Position numbers and translations under genes: made by a program
Shown: positions 34,223 through 41,690 of the stretch, in pieces
How the letters are laid out: every line of letters begins with the position of its first letter
Numbering within the stretch: the stretch's first letter is position 1
DNA from: Glomus cerebriforme
Taxonomy: Eukaryota; Glomeromycota; Glomeromycetes; Glomerales; Glomeraceae
NCBI GenBank assembly: GCA_003550305.1
Contig: QKYT01000168.1
Span: 54,652-96,341 of the forward strand
Direction of reading: 5' to 3'
Length of the DNA: 41,690 nt
Notes under the pieces: model-generated
Database searches by the model: none
The model's input: the letters and a program-made list of their open reading frames with translations, nothing else
Told to the model about the DNA's origin: nothing

Positions 34223-34781
34223 TAAATTTTTTATGTCACGTGAAACTGAAAAATATAAGAAATTTTTATAATATAAATTATTTCAGCCAAAATTTTAATT
34301 GATATCGGTCTTTAGGCGTACAATATATTTTTATCGTGCAATACAATCAAAAGTGACCCGCATAATCTCGCATTTTAATAAAAAGTACTTTAAATTTTTA
34401 GGTCAAAATTTGAAACTCGACTTGCTCGTTAAGAATTCTAACTATGAAACATTTTTTAAATCAAGTAATTTTGTATATGCACAATTTATCTAAAAAAAAA
34501 AATGCCAAGAGAAAATATGAATACACAAATGCATCTCTTAACTTTATTTAAATTGAGTAACCTAAAATAATTCAAATCCAATAGATAATAAAGATCGATT
34601 GCCATATGAATGGCAAAAAAATTTTTTTTATTTTCCGATTAGATAATAGAAAAAAAAGTTGATTTAAGCAAATTATACATCAATTTTCTGCACCCTATTA
34701 AATAAATACTAATATTGATCTTTATATTTATCACCATGATATAACCTTTTTTGGTATCTCTTTTAAAAATAATTTATTTTA
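34223..34781. other. convergent 3' spacer, no gene seen
   Basis: A+T-rich sequence between the end of kinase C and the end of the Mrt4 gene. No leftover of the missing kinase C-lobe or second domain could be recognised here in any frame. Confidence 0.5.
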
Positions 34782-35876
34782 TTACACTTCAATTACCTGA
34801 TTTGTTGTTTTATCATAATAGTGAGTAGGATTTAATCTAAATATAGCAAGCTTGAACATCAATTGTTTCTAAAAATAAAAAGGATTGTTAAATAAAAAAA
34901 GAAATCTCCAACTATTTTTTTTTTTTAGTAATTTAAAGCGTAAATTAACTTACCAACATATGAGCTTGCTCAACTGTAAGTTGATCGCCATATTTACAAA
35001 TCGTATAATCTTGATCTAAGATCACTGAATCTTTTTCCACTCTAACAGGCATTCCCAATTTTTCTAATAATGGCTTTTGAGTATTTACTACATATTCACC
35101 AGTATTATGATACTTTATTTTTCCAGCTGGAATAATTATATCTTTATCAACAAATGCTCCAGCTCTAGCATAATCTTCAAATTGTGTTTTTGAAAAATAA
35201 GAACTAACATTATCTACTGGTTCATCTGTAAACAAAATGCCTCCATTACCGACCAATTCCTTTATAAATAAAAAAAAACAAGTTTTTTAACAATTGCTTT
35301 TTAACATAAAATCTTATCATGTAAAATAAAAGGTTCTTAAATTTACTTGTGAAAATTTGGATAAATTTAAAGCTTGTTCATCCTGTTCATTGCTACCTAA
35401 TGCTCTTATGATAAGTCTATTCTTGGTAAAGAATATTCTATATTCGAAAATTATAATAAAATTAATATGAAATATTAATTTAAAATACGAAATTATACTT
35501 TAATTTAATTAACAGTTACCTTCCCTTATCTCTCCAATCTGCTCGAATTTGTTGTAAATATGAATTTCTCATATCTTCAGGTTTTACCCTCCATATGTAT
35601 GTATATTTGGATAAACATTCTCTAATCTTTTTTTTTTTTTGAAAAAAGAAATTGCGATTAGTAATCATGGTTAATAAAAAAAAATACCAGGAATAAAATA
35701 TGATAGACTTACGTTATCGATAGTTTTAGCTTTAACATCACGAGTTTTCTTTCGAGTTTCAGAAAGAACTGTTAAAAAAACGATGGCTAGTTTAATTAAC
35801 TGAAGCTTTTACGCTCTATTAACAAAAAATAATTTTAATATTTACTTTGCTGTTTCTTCCTTTTTGATTTCGGCAT
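34782..35876 (-). CDS. MRT4: ribosome assembly factor Mrt4 (P0-like)
   Basis: Six exons, 35876-35846, 35768-35713, 35626-35520, 35437-35347, 35259-34954 and 34868-34782, give 225 residues, close to the usual size of about 240. The start MPKSKRKKQ is the typical basic N-terminus. It continues with LSETRKKTRDVKAKTIDN, IRECLSKYTYIWRVKPEDMR, RIFFTKNRLIIRALG, ELVGNGGILFTDEPVDNV, DYARAGAFVDKDIIIPAG and GDQLTVEQAHML. All are landmarks of the L10/P0-like fold of Mrt4. The family is known to occupy the P0 position on nucleolar pre-60S particles and to be exchanged for P0 in late maturation. No acidic P0 tail is present, which argues against ribosomal protein P0 itself. A housekeeping gene, with no sign of decay. 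Confidence 0.9.
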
Positions 35877-36256
35877 TATGTGATTATTGTAAAATCAAAA
35901 AAAAAAATTTTTTTTTTTAGTTACAGTTTATGACCATCTAAAGTTACACAGCATGCGCCAAATGCGAGGATACTATTGGTCGAAATTTTTATGTCATCAC
36001 TAATGAATTTTTATTATTATCTGTTATTGATTGGATTATTAAATTACATTATTAACTAATTGACTTGTTGTAAGCCAAATATGGTTTGGAATTATCGCTT
36101 AAATATGTTCTAATACTACGCATCTAATAATATAAATATGTATACATCGATACGGTAACTTAAATATTTGCTTAAAAAGAAATGAAATGTGTAAAAAACT
36201 ATAAATTTATAACATTTAATAAATTAATAAATTGTCTGTTAAATTTAGTGTTTAAT
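35877..36256. other. short intergenic region
   Basis: Upstream region of MRT4 and 3' flank of the membrane-protein gene on the same strand. A+T-rich, with a T/A run palindrome near 35898-35919. No gene was seen. Confidence 0.5.
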
Positions 36257-38118
36257 CTAGAAAGGACTAAATTTCTTTCCACCTCTTCTATTAGAGCTAC
36301 TAGAATCAGGTTGGGAAGCAAATTCGTCAGTTTTTTCATCTTTCCCATTTTCACCTTCAAGTAAATCTTGTTCAATATTTTCAGCTGTTTCTAAATCTTT
36401 TTCACCTTCAATCTCTTTCATATAATCAATATCGCAAATAAATTGGGTTAAAAATTTTTCTAAATAATTTATCCTATCTGTTAAAGTTTCATCAATACTT
36501 GGTAGTTCTATAAGTGGAATTGATTTTGGATAATCTTTATGAAGTTTTTCTTTAATTCGTCTTCGAATACAACAATTTTGGCATATTCCCCATGGACGAA
36601 TTGGTGAGAAACCTATGAAATTAAAGGGAAGAGATTTTTAGATCTTGTGATAAATAATATAATAAGATATTAGGAATATGAAAGTTTACCAAAAATTAAA
36701 ATATAAATTCCAGCCAACAATCCGTAAAATCCAGCAAGCATACTCATTGAATCCAAAATCTATAAATGAATAAAATTTATTATTGACACGTGTTCAATTC
36801 TTCTGGGCATCTCATGGCATACAAAAAAATGAAAAAATTAAAAATACTTACTCGACGAGTTCTAATTATTTATAAAAAAAAAAAAATTAAAAATTTATTA
36901 GAATTATATTTATTTTTATATTTTTTATATTATAAAATATATCTTTTTTTTTTTTTTACCTAGATTCAACTTCAACTTCTTGAAACCAATTCAAAGTTCC
37001 AATAAAAAGATTTGCATATTTCTGTTGACCTGTTATAGGTTGACCAGCGAATTCTGCCGTATCAGGTGCTGTAACCGATTCTAAATAAATTCGTTATTAA
37101 TTTTTTGATTTTTTTTTTAAAAAAAAGAGATTTATAAGAAATAATTTAAATGCTAACCGTATCTAGAAGTAATGTAAGGTTCTTCAAAATATGTTGGTGG
37201 AAACCCCAAAACACTAAAGAAACTTGGAATCATTTTTTTCTTTATATGCCTATTTATAAACATCCAATTAACCTAATAAAAAAGAAAAAAAAAAAGATCA
37301 GTAATTCTAATTTTCAACAAAATAAATAATAATAATAATAATAAAATTTTTTTACTTGTTGAAATCCAATAACGTGATAATTTAATTCATCCAATTTAGA
37401 ATAAAAATTTGGATCCACTTTTAATGCTTGATCATGAACACTTTGTGGTACAGTACGAGGATTAAAATCTGAATCATGAACTTTTATAAACATTCCCGCA
37501 TCATTTTCTCTTAAATATCTTGGATCATCAATATTTATAGTAAAATAAACTCCGTATAACTTTTCAGCCATATTATATTTTAGTCGACCGTCGATTGAAG
37601 TAAACCAACCATGCCAACGTTGATCCTCAGAATTTTCGTCACATGATGGTTGTGTGACCAAGTCTTCATCACATGCTATTGGTGTTTTTCCATCTAATAG
37701 AAAGAAGCTTTTCTGTTAGAGGAAAATAAATGACAAATTACAAAATCAAGAGTAATATATTACCGAGATATCGAAGTTCACATGTTATATTAAAATGATA
37801 ATTAAATGTAATCTCCACATCTTTTTTTTTTTAAAAAAAAAAAATTATTCACATTGGAAATAACTTTGGGAATCAACTTATAAAAACCGGCAATTATCAG
37901 CAATTCGATTTACCTGGAACGGGTATTATTTCTGCAGGTTGTAATTGACTCACTATAATACCTTTATCTAATGCAATCAATGCTGTCAAAATAGCAAAAT
38001 AACCTCCTAATATTGCCACAAGAATAAATAACGTAGTTGCTCTAGCTGATACTAACGCAAAAGGTTCCGTTTTTCGATATTTTCGAATAATATCCTGCGT
38101 TTCGTTAATAAATTCCAT
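36257..38118 (-). CDS. two-pass membrane protein of unknown function (copy I)
   Basis: Eight exons: 38118-37914, 37820-37764, 37693-37356, 37272-37158, 37080-36960, 36861-36852 (a 10-nt microexon), 36759-36690 and 36612-36257, giving 423 residues. A short N-terminal arm (MEFINETQDIIRKYRKTEP) precedes a first membrane segment at about 22-48. Then comes a roughly 230-residue Cys-containing domain (TCELRYL, CDEDLVTQPSCDE, YGVYFTINIDD, LNYHVIGFQQ, GFPPTYFEEPY). A second hydrophobic segment at about 283-306 (LDSMSMLAGFYGLLAGIYIL) leads to PWGICQNCC and a charged tail. The topology suggests both ends in the cytosol and the central domain in the lumen or outside. I do not recognise the family. It is divergent with copy J. 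Confidence 0.82.
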
Positions 38119-39438
38119 ATTTAACTTGTATAAATTATGTAAAATTCTAAAGGATTATTTCATAAAACAAAGGGCCGCCGTTAAAGAATTTGAAACAAGT
38201 TGAAAGCAACAAGAGAGAGGCGGTGAAAAAATGCTTGTGTAATATTAACAGCCATATATCAAGGATTTACAAATGCAAAAAATGTTGCATTATGTATATT
38301 TGATGAAGTAATGCGTTATTTACTTTACTATGCGTGCTATTTTTAAAATGTAAAGCGGCGTGCACAAATATTAATAATTTGTAATTTGTACTTCCAATAT
38401 TACGATTTATTTTCTATATCAAAAATTTTGATCGATGGTAAATAAATTACCCATTTCGCCTATAATAATATTACCTTTTATATTTTCTAATTTAGTTTAT
38501 CAGAATTATCAGTAATTTTAGCTGGAAGCCGAAATTAAAAATCTTGGCGCTTATTCGTCTAGAACTCTAGATTACATAATAATATTGATTGTGCAGATTG
38601 TATGGTTACTAATAGATAACTATTTAAAAATTCTTTATTTAGTTAAAGAGACGTTGGCGCCGATCTTTTAGTCAAACATTAATTGGAATTCATTGGTTTT
38701 AATTTCCTAAATATAATTAAAAATAGTTATAACAAGTTTAATTAATAGGAAAGGTAATTTTAACTTTTTAACATTCAAAAGCGAAACATCTACAATATTA
38801 TATAACAAATTAACTGAAGGGTGTCGCGAATTAACAAAAAATACAAATATAGGTATCGATCTCATTGATCTACGGAACCTCAATGAATTAATTCCTTTTC
38901 ATGGAAATCTCGGGTTTTTTGTTTTTTAAAGATAAATGGAGGTATTGATGTTTTAAGCCGAAAACTTGATTTCGGAAATTTTCATTTTTTTTTTTTTTTT
39001 TTAATAATCAGATGGCGCCTCGATTATGATAAAGAAGAACTGGCGTAAACTATGAATGTTATTCATTATTTCCTTATTTAATCGAATAAATTAAATATTT
39101 ATAACAATATTGCTAAACCATATTTGTACAGTAGTACAATATCTGATTAGTATATTTGGTTCATTGTATATTTTTTATTCATGTGGATCTCAACTATTTA
39201 TATTTACCCGAAAATCTATAATTACACTACATAAATTTTTTGACATTAAATAATAGCAATCAGAGAGACAAATTCACTTTTTTTTTTTTACCGCTTTTTC
39301 TTTCTTTTCGGTCTATATATATAGATTTTTTTTTAAAAAAAATTAATGATTTATTAAAATAGTTTTTTTTTTGAATATTGAAGGAAAAAGTGGACTTAAT
39401 AATTTCACGAAAAAAACCGTCTTTTTTAATCAATCAAA
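38119..39438. other. divergent promoter region of the membrane-protein pair
   Basis: 1.3 kb between the starts of copies I and J. No gene was found. The J side has a T-rich tract at 39277-39290 and a T9A8 palindrome at 39326-39342 shortly before the start codon; another T run lies at 38985-39002. Confidence 0.5.
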
Positions 39439-41690
39439 ATGACGAAATTCATTCGTGAATCTCAAGAAATACTAAAAAAGTATCGAAATACCGAACCTAG
39501 ATTATTAGTATTTTTTAGAGGATTATGTTTATCAATTTTATTGGTTATATTATTAATTTATTGTATTATATTAATATTTTTTATTGCTACTGATCATCCT
39601 TTTATAACAAAAGTTTTGGTCCCTAAACCTTATATTCTTGCACCTGGTACGTGCATGTAAAGAAGAAATCACGTAAAAATGTATCATGTCTTCTTTTTCG
39701 AACGCGTCCTGAATTATTAATTTTAAACTTTTCTTTTCTTTTTGATCTCATAAATTAGTTGTAAAGATCTCATCACAATATGAATTTAGCATGACATGTG
39801 AAATCAATTACCTCGGTAAATATAAATCCATTCCTTCTTTCATTTGTGATAACATTCTTAACCAAACTTATTATATATATATAGATCTTCGAACACCAAC
39901 AGATGAAGACAGAGCAAATTGTAACAAATATATTGTACAAACAGAATGTAATGAACAAGATCCAAATAATACATTTAATGGACGCTGTGTAGGATTATTT
40001 AATCCTCCAATTCAAGATAAATTTAATTTTAGTTTGCCTGACAAAAGATATGGAATTTCTTTTTTAATTACTATTACTGATGTAGCATATGATGCTACCA
40101 ATGATAATGGAATGCAAGTTAAAGCTTATGATCAATGTAAGTAATTTAATTTATATATATATATATTAAGGGGATATCAAATTTTAAAAAAAACTTATCA
40201 TTATTGTTTCTTTTTTTTCATAGTATTTAACCCTTCTCAATTATCTAACTCCGTTAGAAAAACAATTAGTCGTCTTGATCCATATTTTTCGGATAGATTA
40301 GAGAATTTAAATTTTCATATTATGGGTTATCATCAGGTAATTTCTTTAAATGAATTCATATTTAAATATAATTAAATTTTTTTTATTGATTGTTTCATTT
40401 ATTTTTATATATAGATTAATAAAATGTATATAAGTAGAAAAATAAAAAAATTTCAAATTCCAACATTTTTTACAGTTTTAGGCATACCACCGACATATTT
40501 TCCACAACCATTTATTGAATCTAATTACGGTAAGATAATTATTTATAATTCCCAGTTTTTTTAATTAAATAATGATAATAATCATTTAACTACAATCGCC
40601 TGTGAAATAGAATCGGTGCAAGTTCCTGGTGTAACTTCAGGTTTTGCTAAAACTACGTATGGTAGTTTATTTGTTGGTACTTTAGATTGGACTGAAGAAA
40701 CTCAATCTGAACTTAGGTAAGAGACAGATTTTAAATTTATATACTTTATGGGAATTTTATCATGAGGGAAATTAATTATTATTATTATTATTATTATTAA
40801 TTTTTAAATTATATTTATAATAGATCTTCCAATGTAAGTAACATTGAATTAAAATAATTATTCTGATTCAACAAATATTTACGTTATTATGAAATTTATT
40901 ATATAGGTACTGGACTCACTTGCATTATTAGCTGCATTCTATGGATTATTAGTAGGAATATATATTTGCTTATTTGGTGAGAATTGGTATTTTATCCTTA
41001 AATTTATATAAAATTCATTCGTTTTCTCACAACAATTACCTTTCTTTTTATTATTTAGGTTGGTCTGCTATATTACCATGGGGCATTTGTCAAATATCAT
41101 GTTGTAAACGTGAATCAAAATCAAATTTGCGTGAAAAATTCCCAAGAGGAGTGCCAATTGTTTCACCACTTCGTTCATATCAACCAAAATTAGATCGTTT
41201 AGAAGCATTAGAAAAATTTATGAAATTATATTTAGTTAATGTAGCAGGTCAAGCCGATCCTGAACCAAAACCACAAGGTGTTGAAGGTGGTGAAGAAGAG
41301 ATCCTTGATAAAAAAGAGCCAGTATTTCGACCTTTATCTTTCTTATCAATACTTAATACAGCTCCTATGACAAGACCTAGTTCTACAAGACCTAGTTCCA
41401 CAAGACCTGTTTCTAATAGTGCTCAAGAAAATGAAGTTACACCTAATGTGCCTATTATACCTGAGGCAAAAGAAAAGCTTGCTACTGATGCTCCTCCTTC
41501 GAATCATAAACGTCCTACAAGTAAACGTTTATCTTTTTTCCCGAAATTCTCAAAATCTGGATCTCCCGACAAAGGAAAATCTAAAATCCAAACTTCCAAT
41601 GATGATACAGCTCCAAATACAGAAATTCTGGACAGCATACCATATGCAACAAATTTATCAACTGGATCACAAACTGATATACCATCGGCA
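39439..41690 (+). CDS. two-pass membrane protein, paralogue of copy I; runs off the window (copy J)
   Basis: Nine exons are visible: 39439-39646, 39759-39815, 39885-40136, 40224-40336, 40415-40529, 40611-40716, 40824-40833 (10 nt), 40907-40976 and 41059 onward with no stop before 41690. That gives 521 residues so far. N-terminus MTKFIRESQEILKKYRNTEP, first membrane segment about 22-50. The central domain shows TCEINYL, KRYGISFLITITD, LNFHIMGYHQ and GIPPTYFPQPF. The second membrane segment at about 290-312 is followed by LPWGICQISCC. The cytosolic tail is longer than in I and includes three RPxSxT-like repeats near 41370-41415 and a basic-Ser-rich stretch. Five exons have exactly the same length as in I (57, 115, 10 and 70 nt and the phase pattern), supporting the models. 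Function unknown. Confidence 0.82.

Noticed and set aside
34084..34493. Plus-strand frames after kinase C that might supply the missing C-lobe
   Set aside because: Translations show no W-x-x-x-P-x-x-RP motif or other kinase C-lobe landmark, so they were not added to the gene model.

Overview
The window looks like nuclear DNA of an arbuscular-mycorrhizal fungus of the Glomeromycotina, most probably Rhizophagus irregularis or a close relative. This is inferred from strong A+T bias, many short (about 60-110 nt) GT-AG introns, tandem kinase-like (TKL) protein kinases, a lineage-typical SAM-domain protein, alpha-arrestins and dense decayed transposons. No rRNA, tRNA or CRISPR array was seen. Four ambiguous bases (N) occur at 149, 19145, 19155 and 19164. 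Exon borders were read by eye from splice signals, reading frame and comparison between paralogues inside the window.

Layout. 1-2092: gene-free, with a GC hairpin (239-261) and a small inverted-repeat element (735-1004). 2093-10590: two paralogous five-exon kinase genes in divergent orientation (A, minus strand; B, plus strand), separated by a 3.3 kb spacer holding a broken LINE-type retrotransposon (about 5044-7085). Each encodes kinase - Cys4 zinc-ribbon - pseudokinase. 10591-20011: a transposon graveyard with a 1.36 kb inverted-repeat element carrying an array of mini-exon-like repeats (12698-14054), a Tigger/pogo-like transposase pseudogene (15146-16856), a 0.9 kb foldback (17883-18789) and a related small MITE (19646-19873) just upstream of a SAM-domain gene (20012-20854). 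21074-21771 is a broken gene, followed by a GC-rich island.

24874-30458: two tandem alpha-arrestin genes with C-terminal PY motifs, likely adaptors for a Nedd4/Rsp5-type ubiquitin ligase. 31126-32123: a small actinoporin-like beta-sandwich protein gene (tentative). 33158-34222: a third, C-terminally truncated kinase (C) of the A/B family. 34782-35876: the ribosome-assembly factor Mrt4, the only clear housekeeping gene. 36257-38118 and 39439-41690+: a divergent pair of paralogous two-pass membrane proteins of unknown function that share a 10-nt microexon; the second runs off the window.

Functionally the window combines signalling paralogues (kinases), membrane-protein turnover adaptors (arrestins), paired membrane proteins and one ribosome-biogenesis gene. 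There is no operon-like logic. The dominant theme is local duplication followed by divergence or decay (A/B/C kinases, the arrestin pair, the membrane-protein pair), with transposon insertion between the copies.
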